In this document: positions 26,800-36,293 of the stretch, piece by piece
How the letters are laid out: every line of letters starts with the position of its first letter
Position numbering within the stretch: position 1 is the first letter of the stretch
Origin: Terriglobia bacterium
GTDB taxonomy: Bacteria; Acidobacteriota; UBA6911
DNA length: 64,000 nt
Assembly (NCBI GenBank): GCA_020072565.1
Contig: JAIQGI010000020.1
Span: 180,639-244,638, forward strand
Reading direction: 5' to 3'
The notes under the pieces: model-generated
The model's input: the letters and a program-made list of their open reading frames with translations, nothing else
Database searches by the model: none
Told to the model about the DNA's origin: nothing
Position numbers and translations under genes: made by a program

Positions 26800-27762
26800 G
26801 TGAAAGTACTCATCACCGGCGGCGCAGGCTTCATCGGTTCCTATCTTTCGGAGGCGTATCTCGAGCGCGGCCATGAAGTCTATGTCATCGACGACCTTTC
26901 CACCGGCAGGCTGGAGAACATAAAAGGCCTCCTGAAAAACCCGAGCTTCCATTTCCTCAACGACACCATCCTCAACCGTGAGGCGATGCTCGAATTGACG
27001 GGCATCTGCGACGTCGTCGTTCACCTGGCTGCGGCCGTGGGTGTCAAGCTCATCATCGATGAGCCGCTCAAGTCGATTCATACCAACATCGCCGGCACCG
27101 AGATCGTCCTGGAACTGGCCAACAAGTTTCGCAAGAAGACGTTTCTGGCCTCAACTTCCGAGATCTACGGCCGGAACTCGAAGGTGCCGCTGTGCGAAGA
27201 CGACGAGCGCACTTACGGCTCGACTGCGGTCGCGCGCTGGAGCTACGCCGCCACCAAGGCCATGGACGAATTCCTGGCGCTGGCCTATTACCGGACCAAA
27301 CAGCTTCCCGTGATCGTGGCGCGCTTCTTCAACACGGTCGGCCCTCGCCAGACCGGGCGCTACGGCATGGTGGTTCCCCGATTCGTGGGCCAGGCGCTGC
27401 GCAACGAGCCGTTGACCATCTACGGAACCGGCGCGCAAACCCGCACCTTCACCTACGTGGGGGATGTGGTCCAAGGGGTGATGGCCTTGATCGATGAGCC
27501 CCGGGCGGTGGGTGAGATCTTCAACGTCGGAGGCGATGAGGAGATCTCCATCAACGACCTGGCCAATCGGGTCAAGAAATTGACTGGAAGCTCATCGCCT
27601 ATCGAATATATACCCTACGAGCGGGCATACCAGGAAGGGTTCGAAGACATGGAGCGCCGCGTTCCCGACGTCAGCAAACTCAAGAGGACCGTGGGCTACA
27701 CCAACACCCATGACCTGGATTCCATGCTCGAGAAAATCATCGAGCACGAACGGACCCGCTAG
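26800..27762 (+). CDS. NAD-dependent sugar-nucleotide epimerase/dehydratase
   Basis: A 320-residue extended SDR starting at a GTG with GAGGAG upstream. It has the NAD motif TGGAGFIGSYL (residues 6-16), IDDLSTGRLEN, VVHLAAAVGV, S/T plus Y-X3-K at YAATKAMDEFL, and the substrate region FNTVGPRQTGRYGMVVPRF. UDP-glucose 4-epimerase and related enzymes are the nearest types; the exact substrate is not decidable. It supplies activated sugars for envelope glycans. It is divergent from ntrY and convergent with the TRAP permease. Confidence 0.87.
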   Translation: MKVLITGGAGFIGSYLSEAYLERGHEVYVIDDLSTGRLENIKGLLKNPSFHFLNDTILNREAMLELTGICDVVVHLAAAVGVKLIIDEPLKSIHTNIAGTEIVLELANKFRKKTFLASTSEIYGRNSKVPLCEDDERTYGSTAVARWSYAATKAMDEFLALAYYRTKQLPVIVARFFNTVGPRQTGRYGMVVPRFVGQALRNEPLTIYGTGAQTRTFTYVGDVVQGVMALIDEPRAVGEIFNVGGDEEISINDLANRVKKLTGSSSPIEYIPYERAYQEGFEDMERRVPDVSKLKRTVGYTNTHDLDSMLEKIIEHERTR

Positions 27763-27861
27763 GGTGTTTCTTTGCGAAGCGGCAAGAGCCTGTGCCGTTT
27801 CAGCCTTAGGCTTGAAATCCGTGGCTCTTGTTCATTGCTTTATTCTGCCGCTTCCCAATCG

Positions 27862-29688
27862 CTATGGACGCTTGCCTACCAGCCTCAGGATGCCCAACGA
27901 CATCGAGTCGGTATAAGTGATGAGGAGCACACCGATGCCCGTTATGACCAGAAAGGGAAGGATGTGGCGGTACAGGCTCGTCAGCGGTTTATTGAAGCGG
28001 GAAGAGGACAGGAACAGGTTTAAGCCGACGGGCGGGAACAGAAAACCCATCTCCAGGTTCGCCAGGAAGATCACACCGAGGTGAATCGGGTCAATGTTGA
28101 ACGCTGCACCGATCGGCGCAATTACCGGCGCGAGGATGATGATCGCCGAATAGATCTCGAGGACACTGCCCAGGATGAGCAAGATGACATTGAGCACGAG
28201 CAGGAACACTATCTGAGAGTGGATATGGGTCTGAACCCACCCCAACAGCTGGTCGGTGAGATGGATGTCGACCATGTAATTGGTCAATCCCATCGCCACG
28301 CTCAGGAGTGTCAGCACGGCTCCCATCAGGATCGAGGCCTTTAGGAGAATCCCCGGCAGTTCCGAGAAGATCTTTATGTCGCCGGTGACGAAGCACTCGA
28401 TGATCACCACGTATGCCAACGCCGCAGCCGCCGTCTGAAGCATTGTGGTGAGCCCGCTCGCGAAGATGACCACGATAAAGACGGGCAACAGAAGTTCCCA
28501 TTTGGCCAACCAGGCGGAGGCAAACACCTCGCGCCACGAGAACTTCAGGTACGCGCGTTCGGCGCGGCGGCCGATCAGGATGCCATAGATTGCTGTGAGC
28601 ACAACGAGCAGCAGGCCGGGCAACAGTCCGGCGAGGTACAGATCCCCAGCCGGCACACTCTGGCTCCGGTTGCTGGCAACGACGCTGTAGAGAATAACAG
28701 GAAGGCTGGGCGGGAAAAGCAGGCCGAGGCTTCCCGACGCCGTCACGAGGCCCAGAGAAAATCCCTCGGAATAACCATCCTTGCGAAGGATAGGATAGAC
28801 GAGCCCCCCGAGCGCAATGATGGTCACGCCGGATCCGCCCGTAAAGGTCGTGAAAAGCGCGCAGACCGCAGCCACCATCACAGCGATGCCGCCCGGCAGC
28901 CAGCCGAAGATGGCACGGAAGAACCGGACCAGGCGCTCCGCGGCGTTGCTTTCGGCCAACACATAGCCGGCCCCGGCAAGCAGCGGGATCGCGGGGAGCG
29001 TTGGAGATGCCACGAGCCGGTAAACCTCGGCGGAGACCGCCGCTACCGGCGTGCCGTCATGGAAGAACAGCACGAGGGCGATACCGCCCATCGCGACAAA
29101 CACCGGGGCTCCAAGCAACGCCGCAGCCAGGATCACCAGCGTGAGCGGCCATACGTTCGTTGCCTGCTCCGGAGGCAGCCAGTTCAGCGCGAACGCCGCA
29201 GGGATCGCAAGCAGCGCAATCGCGCGGCCCCACCACCTGTTCGAGGCCTTCCACGCAAACACCAACGCCATCAGGCCGAGCGCGATCGGCATGATGGTCT
29301 CGCTGAGCCATTCCGGAAGCCCGATGGGGAGAATCTTCGGTTCGATGGCGTTGACCCTTACCACCTGGGCGCTGGCGTACGCCAGCACCGCCAGCACCGC
29401 GGCCGATACCGAGTAGGATAGCAACCGCGAGAGGGTTCGCCACAAACCGACGCCGAAAAACTCCGTGGTCGAGAGCGTCAGATGTTTCAGTTGACTGGCG
29501 GCCGCCAGACCGCCCACGAAGGCGAGCCAGAGAGTCAAGTGCTTGACGTAGTCGGCGGAGCCGGCAATGTGGAGTCCACCGAGCGGCCGCCCTACGACCT
29601 CGATGAGCGGCAACAGCATGGCCAAGGCTAGCGCGCCGACCAACAACCCCTGTTCCGTGCGGCGGCATATAAGAGTGAAAGCATTCAC
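27862..29688 (-). CDS. TRAP transporter fused permease (DctQ-DctM)
   Basis: A 608-residue membrane protein. The first ~165 residues are a four-helix DctQ domain (LLPLIEVVGRPLGG, VKHLTLWLAFVGGLAAA). The remainder is a DctM domain with about 12 helices (PLTLVILAAALLGAPVFVAMGGIALVL, FTTFTGGSGVTIIALGG, GFLFPPVGLNLFL). It imports organic acids or similar ligands with sodium or proton symport. Its start overlaps the stop of the DctP gene by four bases. DctQ-DctM fusion is a known variant. Confidence 0.92.
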   Translation of the reverse strand: MNAFTLICRRTEQGLLVGALALAMLLPLIEVVGRPLGGLHIAGSADYVKHLTLWLAFVGGLAAASQLKHLTLSTTEFFGVGLWRTLSRLLSYSVSAAVLAVLAYASAQVVRVNAIEPKILPIGLPEWLSETIMPIALGLMALVFAWKASNRWWGRAIALLAIPAAFALNWLPPEQATNVWPLTLVILAAALLGAPVFVAMGGIALVLFFHDGTPVAAVSAEVYRLVASPTLPAIPLLAGAGYVLAESNAAERLVRFFRAIFGWLPGGIAVMVAAVCALFTTFTGGSGVTIIALGGLVYPILRKDGYSEGFSLGLVTASGSLGLLFPPSLPVILYSVVASNRSQSVPAGDLYLAGLLPGLLLVVLTAIYGILIGRRAERAYLKFSWREVFASAWLAKWELLLPVFIVVIFASGLTTMLQTAAAALAYVVIIECFVTGDIKIFSELPGILLKASILMGAVLTLLSVAMGLTNYMVDIHLTDQLLGWVQTHIHSQIVFLLVLNVILLILGSVLEIYSAIIILAPVIAPIGAAFNIDPIHLGVIFLANLEMGFLFPPVGLNLFLSSSRFNKPLTSLYRHILPFLVITGIGVLLITYTDSMSLGILRLVGKRP

Positions 29689-30731
29689 TTTTTTGTCGCC
29701 TTTTGGCTGCGGTACTCGTCCCGATATCTCAGTGCTTCGTCGTATGCGTCTGCCGGCGCAAAGTCACCACGAATTTTACTCTTGGCTTTGTCGACAGTAG
29801 CGCGCCACTGTTCGTACGTCTTCGCATCGATCGGGACGACGTTCAGGCCCCGCGCTTTCATGCTCTGGACGTCGGTACCCGCGCCCTGGCGGACGGCTGC
29901 CTGGAGCTTCTGCCCGGTCTCACGCTCCACCTGCATCAGCGCAGGCTTGATGTCGGCGGGGATCTTGTCCCAGACATCTTTTCTGATCACGGTGGCCCCC
30001 AGGATCAGTGCCCAGTTGATGTCGGTCATGTTCTTCGCGTTCTCGAAGTAACGCATAATGACGGCGACCTGGGACGACGCTGTGAAGGCCTCGTAGGACC
30101 CGGTCTGGAGGCCGGTCACCAGATCCGAGGTGCTGCCGGGGCGGGGGTTGAAGCCGGCCGACCTCCAGATCTCCATCGACTTCGGGTCGCCTTGCCACTG
30201 GAAGAGCACCAGCTTTTTCAGATCGTCGGGTGTGGCGACAGGCTTCTTGGAGAAAAAATGCAGCCACCCCCCATCCATCCAGTTCAGAACAACGAAGCCC
30301 TTGGCCTCCATGGTGCTTTCGAGCCGGGGGCGCATCTTCTCGAGGACCGCATAGACCTCGTCATAATCCTCGTACATCATCGGCACGCTGAGCGCATAAA
30401 TCGACTTGTCGATCTCGGCAAGCCCCACGGAGGTGAGCACGGCCGCGTCCAGGATGCGCAGGTTCATCTTGCGCACGAGGTCGGGGTCGTCCCCCTGTGT
30501 GCCCCAGTACGGTGGGGGGACGCGCACCTTCCCACCGGACAACTTGTTCCACTTGATGAAGCCCTCCAGCAGAATATCACGCCAGGACGACTGATCCGGC
30601 ACTAAGGAGCCGACCTTCACCGTCACCTGAGCAATGGCCACCGGCAGCGCCAGCCCTCCGGCACATCCGACCGTAAGCGCGATGCCCAGGAGGCGCGTGC
30701 ATCTACTGGTGTATATCCGTAAGGATTTCAT
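29685..30731 (-). CDS. TRAP transporter substrate-binding protein DctP
   Basis: From ATG 30731, with GGGGA about nine bases upstream, the product is 348 residues. A signal peptide (about 1-34, GIALTVGCAGGLALPVAIAQ) is followed by a DctP fold: KVGSLVPDQSSWRD, VPMMYEDYDEVYAVLEK, GFVVLNWMDGGWLHFFSKKP, and MTDINWALILGATVI. It captures the ligand in the periplasm for the fused permease. Its 5' end lies within the last codons of the upstream TatT gene, so translation is probably coupled. Confidence 0.9.
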   Translation of the reverse strand: MKSLRIYTSRCTRLLGIALTVGCAGGLALPVAIAQVTVKVGSLVPDQSSWRDILLEGFIKWNKLSGGKVRVPPPYWGTQGDDPDLVRKMNLRILDAAVLTSVGLAEIDKSIYALSVPMMYEDYDEVYAVLEKMRPRLESTMEAKGFVVLNWMDGGWLHFFSKKPVATPDDLKKLVLFQWQGDPKSMEIWRSAGFNPRPGSTSDLVTGLQTGSYEAFTASSQVAVIMRYFENAKNMTDINWALILGATVIRKDVWDKIPADIKPALMQVERETGQKLQAAVRQGAGTDVQSMKARGLNVVPIDAKTYEQWRATVDKAKSKIRGDFAPADAYDEALRYRDEYRSQKATKK

Positions 30732-31707
30732 GCGACATATCCCCATTCTTAGGCCCCGAATCTCTCGAGGTTCGGGGGCGTTGCCGCTCACCGGTGAACA
30801 ACTCGTCAATGCGCGCGAGCAGCCAGCGCGCTCGCCGCTGCGACACGACATTGGCGAGCCGCTGATTGGGGGCCTGATTGATATCGATCTTCAGGGCCGC
30901 GTCCAGCATGGTCTGGAACTCCTTTTTGTTCTGGGTCCCGACTGAGACGACTTCGGCCATAGAAACATAGGAGCCTGCACGAAGCCCCTTTGACAGCGCC
31001 ACCGCCAGCTCAAAGTGCCGGCGTGCCTTCTCGTACGAGCCCCCAGCCGACGCGTGACCGCCTTCCCACGAGATGAAGAAGTCGTGAATCGAGCCCGTTT
31101 CCCACCCTTCATCCAGGGCGAGCGCACGCTGCATGATCTTCTCCATCAGGGACTGGTCAGCCGACAGCTCGGAGTCTGCTTTGTTGATGGCAAAGGCCGC
31201 CGCCCACGCTGCGCCGGTCCAGTAGAGCAGCGGGACGCGCTTTTTGGTGATCTTGGCCAAAGCCATGTCGGGATCTTTCCGCAGCAGATCACGGAATCCG
31301 GGGCATTCAACCTCGAGCCCGCGCATTCCATAGCCCAATGCGCGGAGATACAGCTTCTTGGCCCGGGCACGCATTTCCTTGGCGCGCTCGAAATCCTGCT
31401 CTTCGATATAATCGGCTTCCTGCTGTACGAACGCATAGGCGTACTCTGTGAATCCGCTGCTCGCGGCAGTCAGTAGCCCCTCATGCTTCGGCGCCTGCTC
31501 GATGAGGCTCTCGATGGTCTTCAACGCGAATGGAACGGCATCGCGCACAAGTTCAGGGTCGTCGTCTTTCCCAAAGGCGGAGCTGCCTTCCGACAGAGCA
31601 TTTCCCAGCGTGTTGATCGCAATCCTCTTGATGGAGCAGCCTGAGAGGGTCATCGCCAGCATGCCGACGCCATAAATCGCCACACAACACCTGAACCTTC
31701 CCCCCAT
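30703..31707 (-). CDS. TRAP-associated TatT-type TPR lipoprotein
   Basis: From ATG 31707 the product is 334 residues (ATG 31725 adds six residues). A lipoprotein signal ends at the lipobox TLSGC. The rest is alpha-helical with TPR-like units and matches the TatT component family: ALKTIESLIEQAPKHEGLLTAASSGFTEYAYAFVQ, RAKKLYLRALGYGMRGLEVEC and LARIDELFTGE. In Treponema, TatT forms a ring that docks onto DctP-type proteins and may hold hydrophobic ligands. The order TatT-DctP-DctQM is the expected operon. Confidence 0.88.
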   Translation of the reverse strand: MGGRFRCCVAIYGVGMLAMTLSGCSIKRIAINTLGNALSEGSSAFGKDDDPELVRDAVPFALKTIESLIEQAPKHEGLLTAASSGFTEYAYAFVQQEADYIEEQDFERAKEMRARAKKLYLRALGYGMRGLEVECPGFRDLLRKDPDMALAKITKKRVPLLYWTGAAWAAAFAINKADSELSADQSLMEKIMQRALALDEGWETGSIHDFFISWEGGHASAGGSYEKARRHFELAVALSKGLRAGSYVSMAEVVSVGTQNKKEFQTMLDAALKIDINQAPNQRLANVVSQRRARWLLARIDELFTGERQRPRTSRDSGPKNGDMSHEILTDIHQ

Positions 31708-31725
31708 AGCATCCAATCCTCGCAT

Positions 31726-32153
31726 TCAATCTGTGTTGGCTGGCAGCCTGCTGATCGCCCGGATTTCAGGATATCATGGGACCGGCACGGGATACATCCA
31801 GAGAATTCCGGTTGCCCGCCAACACGACGACTGACGCTGTCAGCCGGACGGTGCCCGCCTTCTGACCCGTTGCTGTGATTGATTTCGAGCCTTCCACGAG
31901 AGTTGCAGACCGATGCCGAAATCCAGCACGGGCGAGCCCTTTCGTTCAATCGTCAATCTCAAAACCCGACTCCGCCTCAAACCGATACATGGAAACAGCT
32001 GCAACTTCTGAACGGGTTAGACCTTGTTGCACTATGTAAGAGCGTTTTTCAAGCGTCAAGATTGCATTTTATGTTTCCGCAGCCAAAGAACTCTTGTTGC
32101 CGCCCAGTAAGACTGATAAGCTCGATTCCAGAGTATTGGAATCGATCTCGGGC
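31726..32153. other. Intergenic region between TatT and the sigma factor gene
   Basis: A 428-bp divergent spacer. I see no coding region or strong hairpin in it. It must contain the promoters of both the TRAP operon and the sigma/kinase operon, but no element is clear enough to call. Confidence 0.5.
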
Positions 32154-32759
32154 ATGAGTATGGATCAACCGACGTCGAGCTTCAACCTGATCGATCGTAT
32201 CAAAAACGGTGATCGGGAAGCACTCTCAATGTTGTTTGACCGGCATCGGCGACGGCTTGCCGTGTTGGCCCACTATCGCCTGGGCCCGCAATTGCGCGGG
32301 CTTGTGGAAATCGACGACATCCTCCAGGAAACGCTGCTCAAGGCCTACGTGCAGCTCGACCAATTCACCTATCGCGCCCCCGGCAGCTTCCTGCGCTGGA
32401 CGTCGCGCATCATGGATCACGTGATCGCAGACACTGCCCGCTACCACGGCCGGCAGAAACGGCATGCGGCCGAGATGCTCCCTCTGCGATCGGAAGGCGC
32501 TCCGGGAGGACTGGAGCCCGTCGACTCCAAGACCCCGAGTCGTCTCCTGGCCCAGGACGAGAACCTGCGCGCCCTGCTGCGTGAACTCGATGAACTTCCG
32601 GATGACTATCGCGAAGTCATTCTGCTTACCAGGCTCGAGGGTATGTCCACCCGGGAAGTGGCGGAGCGCATGGGAAAATCGCGGGAAGCCATTGCCTTGT
32701 TGTTGCATAGAGCCCTTAAGCGCTTCCGGCAGGTTCACCAGCTACAGGAAGAGCCATGA
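32154..32759 (+). CDS. ECF-type RNA polymerase sigma factor, kinase-associated
   Basis: From ATG 32154 (ATG 32160 is possible) the product is 201 residues. Region 2 spans about residues 10-80 (LVEIDDILQETLLKAYVQLDQF, with RIMDHVIADTARYHGRQKR) and region 4 about 125-190 (LDELPDDYREVILLTRLEGMSTREVAERMGKSREAIALLLHRA). Its stop overlaps the start of the Ser/Thr kinase gene by four bases. There is no zinc anti-sigma gene beside it, so the kinase probably regulates it, as in other ECF-kinase pairs. Confidence 0.9.
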   Translation: MSMDQPTSSFNLIDRIKNGDREALSMLFDRHRRRLAVLAHYRLGPQLRGLVEIDDILQETLLKAYVQLDQFTYRAPGSFLRWTSRIMDHVIADTARYHGRQKRHAAEMLPLRSEGAPGGLEPVDSKTPSRLLAQDENLRALLRELDELPDDYREVILLTRLEGMSTREVAERMGKSREAIALLLHRALKRFRQVHQLQEEP

Positions 32760-35170
32760 CCGACCCGCCATCCGGACCTCCGCCCGGCTCCGGGGGTGGT
32801 GCCTCGCATTCTGACCCGGACCAGGAGCAGTTGCTGGCCAATGCCGTCGCGGATTTCCTCGATCGTCGGGCGCGTGGCGAGGCCATCGATGCCGACTCCT
32901 ACTGCCGCCTCCACCCCGACCTCGCGGCACTGCGCAATGAAATCGATACTCTCGACCGGCTGGAAGGGCTCCTGGAAGCGCCCAGACCGGGGAGCGCGGA
33001 CGGCGCAGCATTGCCCGAGAAGCTGTCGGGACACAAGATCCTGAGTGAAATCGGCTCCGGCGGCATGGGGCGCGTGCTGCTCGGCCAGGATGAGGCTCTG
33101 GGCCGGACGGTCGCAATCAAGGTCCTCAATACCCGCTACCTGAACAACTCGCTCGTGCGCACGCGCTTCATGCAGGAGGCCAGGGCCATGGCCCGGCTGA
33201 GCCATCCCAACATCGTCCACATCTACAACCTGGGACAGCCGGATGAGATCCCGCATTTCGTCATGGAATATGTCGAGGGAGCCTCACTCACCGAAGCCGC
33301 ACGCGCCCTGACCCTCGAACAGAAAGTCGAGCTGATGCACAAGGTCGTGGCCGCCGTCGAGTTTCTGCATCAGCACCAGGTCGTTCACCGCGATTTGAAG
33401 CCGGGCAACATTCTGGTCGGCCCGGATCTCGAGCCCAAGGTGCTCGATTTCGGCCTGGCCCAGCAGTCGGATGACAGCCGGAGGCTGACTCTGGCAGGCG
33501 AGATCATGGGAACACCGGATTACTTTTCGCCCGAACAGGCATGCGCCAACCAGTCGCTCGATGCGCGCAGCGACATCTTTTCGCTGGGTATCATTCTCTA
33601 TCAGCTGCTCACAGGCATGCTGCCGTTTCGAGCCCAAAGCCTGACCGATCAGGTGCGTATGATCTGCGAGCAGGACCCCGTCCTGCCGCGGCGCATCAAC
33701 GCAAATCTCCCCGGCGAGCTCCAGAACGTGTGCTTGAAAGCAATGGAGAAAAATCCGGGCGACCGTTACCAGACGGCGCGCGAGATGGCCGACGACCTGG
33801 CGCGTTATCTCGCCCGCGAGCCGGTCCTGGCCAGCCCCACTTCGTACACCCGGATCATGGCCGGTAAGATCGAACAGCACCTGCGCGACCTGGAAGGCTG
33901 GAAGCAGGACCACATCCTCTCGCTTTACGAGTTTGACACGTTTCGCAAGCTCTACGACCGCCTGGTCGACCGCGAGGACGCCTGGATTCTGGAGGTGCGC
34001 CGCCTTTCCCTCTCCCAGGTCACGCTTTACCTGGGTGCCTGGATCCTGGTTGTAGGAGCGATGCTGGTGGTCCTGTTTCGCTACGACCATCTGTCGGACA
34101 CTTCCGCCGTGCTCCTCGCCGCAGCCGCTGCCGCCCCGACCGCATGGATCGGGATTCGGTGCTGGAAACAAGGGCAGTTCCGCGTCGCCGTCGCCTATTT
34201 GCTGGCCTTCTGTTTTCTCTTGCCGGTAACCATGCTGATTGCGATGAACAGGTGGGATCTGTGGACAGGATTCTCGCACGGCAAGAAAACGCTGGAGCTC
34301 ATCGCTCAGTTTTCTTTGACCCAGCGACCGACCAACGCCCAACTGTGGTGGGCCGTCTGTCTCTCACTTCCCGCCTATCTTTGGTTGCGCCGGTTCACCA
34401 GGGCATCCGTCTTCTCACTTGTTTTTGCGGTGATGGGAGCCCTGCTTCCGCTGATCACACTGCTGCGGCAGGGAGCGCTTGATTGGTTCAGAGACGATCC
34501 GAGCAAATTCTATCTGCGGCTGATCCCAGTCGCTCTCCTGTTCTTCACCCTGGCGGTCATCATCGAACGACGAAGTCACCCGGACGACTCCCGTTACTTT
34601 TATCCGATCGCAGTTCTTTTCACATTCGCGGCCCTCTCGGGCGAAGCCGCACAGGACACTCATTTAACCGACTGGTTGGGAAAAGTTGTGCCGAAAACGC
34701 GAGGGCAGATCGAGTACCTGTTCATTAGCAATGCCCTTATTTATCTTTCGCTCCAGAGCTTCAGCGAGCACTTCGGTTCGGCGCAACTGCGGTCGGTGGC
34801 CAAGGTATACCGTTTTGTGATCCCGGGCCATGTGTTGACGTCGCTGCTGTTCCTGGGGCTTAGTGCCTATGGCGTCTGGCAGGACGGCGATCCCGGTATG
34901 CGGCTGGAGGCGAGATTCTTCGAGGTTCTGCTGCCGCTGGCTGCAGGGCTTTTTGTCTTCGGCAGCATTCCCAAACAGATGAAGAACTTCTTCGCCACGG
35001 GGCTGCTGTTTCTGGCGATCGGCATCGTGCGCCTGCAGTACGACATGTTCAAGAACCATGCGCTCTGGCCGGTCGGCTTGCTGATCGCAGGACTCCTGCT
35101 CATGTACATCGCCGTCAATTACACCCAGCTCAAGCTGGCATTGACGCGCCGGCTCCGCCGCAGCCGTTGA
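32756..35170 (+). CDS. Polytopic Ser/Thr protein kinase
   Basis: An 804-residue protein. Residues 1-90 are an N-terminal cytoplasmic extension. The Hanks-type kinase domain (~92-360) has the glycine loop GSGGMGRV, VAIKVLN (ATP lysine), HRDLKPGNILVG, DFGLAQ and TPDYFSPEQA. From residue ~420 to the end I count about 12 hydrophobic segments separated by short loops, ending VGLLIAGLLLMYIAVNYTQ. Most bacterial kinases have a single membrane span, so this multi-spanning tail may itself be the sensor. It is coupled to the ECF sigma gene upstream. Confidence 0.9.
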   Translation: MTDPPSGPPPGSGGGASHSDPDQEQLLANAVADFLDRRARGEAIDADSYCRLHPDLAALRNEIDTLDRLEGLLEAPRPGSADGAALPEKLSGHKILSEIGSGGMGRVLLGQDEALGRTVAIKVLNTRYLNNSLVRTRFMQEARAMARLSHPNIVHIYNLGQPDEIPHFVMEYVEGASLTEAARALTLEQKVELMHKVVAAVEFLHQHQVVHRDLKPGNILVGPDLEPKVLDFGLAQQSDDSRRLTLAGEIMGTPDYFSPEQACANQSLDARSDIFSLGIILYQLLTGMLPFRAQSLTDQVRMICEQDPVLPRRINANLPGELQNVCLKAMEKNPGDRYQTAREMADDLARYLAREPVLASPTSYTRIMAGKIEQHLRDLEGWKQDHILSLYEFDTFRKLYDRLVDREDAWILEVRRLSLSQVTLYLGAWILVVGAMLVVLFRYDHLSDTSAVLLAAAAAAPTAWIGIRCWKQGQFRVAVAYLLAFCFLLPVTMLIAMNRWDLWTGFSHGKKTLELIAQFSLTQRPTNAQLWWAVCLSLPAYLWLRRFTRASVFSLVFAVMGALLPLITLLRQGALDWFRDDPSKFYLRLIPVALLFFTLAVIIERRSHPDDSRYFYPIAVLFTFAALSGEAAQDTHLTDWLGKVVPKTRGQIEYLFISNALIYLSLQSFSEHFGSAQLRSVAKVYRFVIPGHVLTSLLFLGLSAYGVWQDGDPGMRLEARFFEVLLPLAAGLFVFGSIPKQMKNFFATGLLFLAIGIVRLQYDMFKNHALWPVGLLIAGLLLMYIAVNYTQLKLALTRRLRRSR

Positions 35171-35271
35171 AGAAAAGGCGCGTGAGGAGTTCTCCGATCG
35201 TCATGCAGCGCTCGCCATTCGGGCGCGATCCTGAAGGCGATCGTGGTTTGACACTTGCAGAGAGACTCTCT

Positions 35272-35499
35272 ATGGGCACGATTCGAGTGGAATGCTACGC
35301 GGGGTACCGAGGCGATCAGCGCCCGGTCAGATTCGTGCTCGGCGCGCGGACTTACGAGGTCCGGGAGATTGAAGATCAATGGTACTCCCCCGGCGCCCTC
35401 TATTTCCGTGTGCACGCCGATGACGGCAACCTTTACGTCCTCCGCCATGACGAGACACGGGATCAGTGGACCCTGGAAGGATTCCGCGCGCCGCGATGA
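35272..35499 (+). CDS. Small DUF6504-like protein
   Basis: From ATG 35272 (GAGAG upstream) the product is 75 residues: an all-beta protein with VECYAGYRGDQRPVRFVLGARTY and a conserved tryptophan (EIEDQW). The frame is open back to a TTG at 35167 that overlaps the kinase stop; the added residues are basic and not conserved in type. It resembles short proteins annotated as DUF6504. Function unknown. It is probably in the sigma-kinase operon. Confidence 0.6.
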   Translation: MGTIRVECYAGYRGDQRPVRFVLGARTYEVREIEDQWYSPGALYFRVHADDGNLYVLRHDETRDQWTLEGFRAPR

Positions 35500-35513
35500 A
35501 ACCGGCGCACCGT

Positions 35514-36107
35514 CTACTTGTCGGGAGTTGCCTTTACCTGGCTTCCAAAACGACGCAGGAGCAGATACAGAACCAGGGCGGCAGCCAGCGCCAGCGCAAA
35601 AACGGGATAATGGTCCCTTAACACCACGGCGGCCTGGTCCCCGAAACGGGCACCCAGAAATGCCAGCACCGAGTAACGCAGCAATCGCCCCGTGAGAACC
35701 CCGTTTGCGAATTTCGTAGGGCTCACTCGGAAGGCACCCGCAGCCAGAATGACGAGTTTGGTCGGGAAGGGAGGCGGCACGGCAACACCCGCCGCTACAG
35801 CCGCAAAGGCATTTTGATCAAGCTTCTGCTTCACCCACGCTCTTCGTTCAGCGCTGAAGCGGGCCAGCGCCATTTCCCCACCAGCGCGCGCAACCCTGTA
35901 GAGGACCAGGTAGCCGAGCGTCGAGCCAATTGCTGCAGCCAGGATAATCGGCAGGATCTGCATGGGACGCCGCCAGGCAAGCAGCAGCACGAGCGCATCG
36001 GGCCCCCCCACCAATGGCACCGCAGCCGAATCGAAGAAGGCGATGCCGAACAGGCCGGGAATTCCCCACAGGAGTAAATACTGACTTAGACGTTGCAATA
36101 AGTTCAC
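35514..36107 (-). CDS. VTT/DedA-family membrane protein
   Basis: A 197-residue protein with a GTG start and about five membrane segments. The VTT core shows PLVGGPDALVLLLAWRR, GSTLGYLVLYRVARAGG, FPTKLVILAAGAF and GRLLRYSVLAFLGARFG. DedA/VTT proteins flip or move lipids and help maintain the proton motive force. It is convergent with the sigma-kinase operon and divergent from the AmmeMemoRadiSam locus. Confidence 0.85.
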   Translation of the reverse strand: MNLLQRLSQYLLLWGIPGLFGIAFFDSAAVPLVGGPDALVLLLAWRRPMQILPIILAAAIGSTLGYLVLYRVARAGGEMALARFSAERRAWVKQKLDQNAFAAVAAGVAVPPPFPTKLVILAAGAFRVSPTKFANGVLTGRLLRYSVLAFLGARFGDQAAVVLRDHYPVFALALAAALVLYLLLRRFGSQVKATPDK

Positions 36108-36293
36108 GCGCGCTTCGAACCTCCTGGTCCAGTGTGAGCGATCTACTTTAACCTAATCGCTGCCCTACGCTGAGCATTTCTTTTGCGGCCGAGGTGATTT
36201 TCAGGCACACGGATGCGTCCCGGCACACGGGAGACTGCTGCAATTGACATCCGCGACGGAATCGGACTATGTTAGTCGCCGGGGGACGACGCT

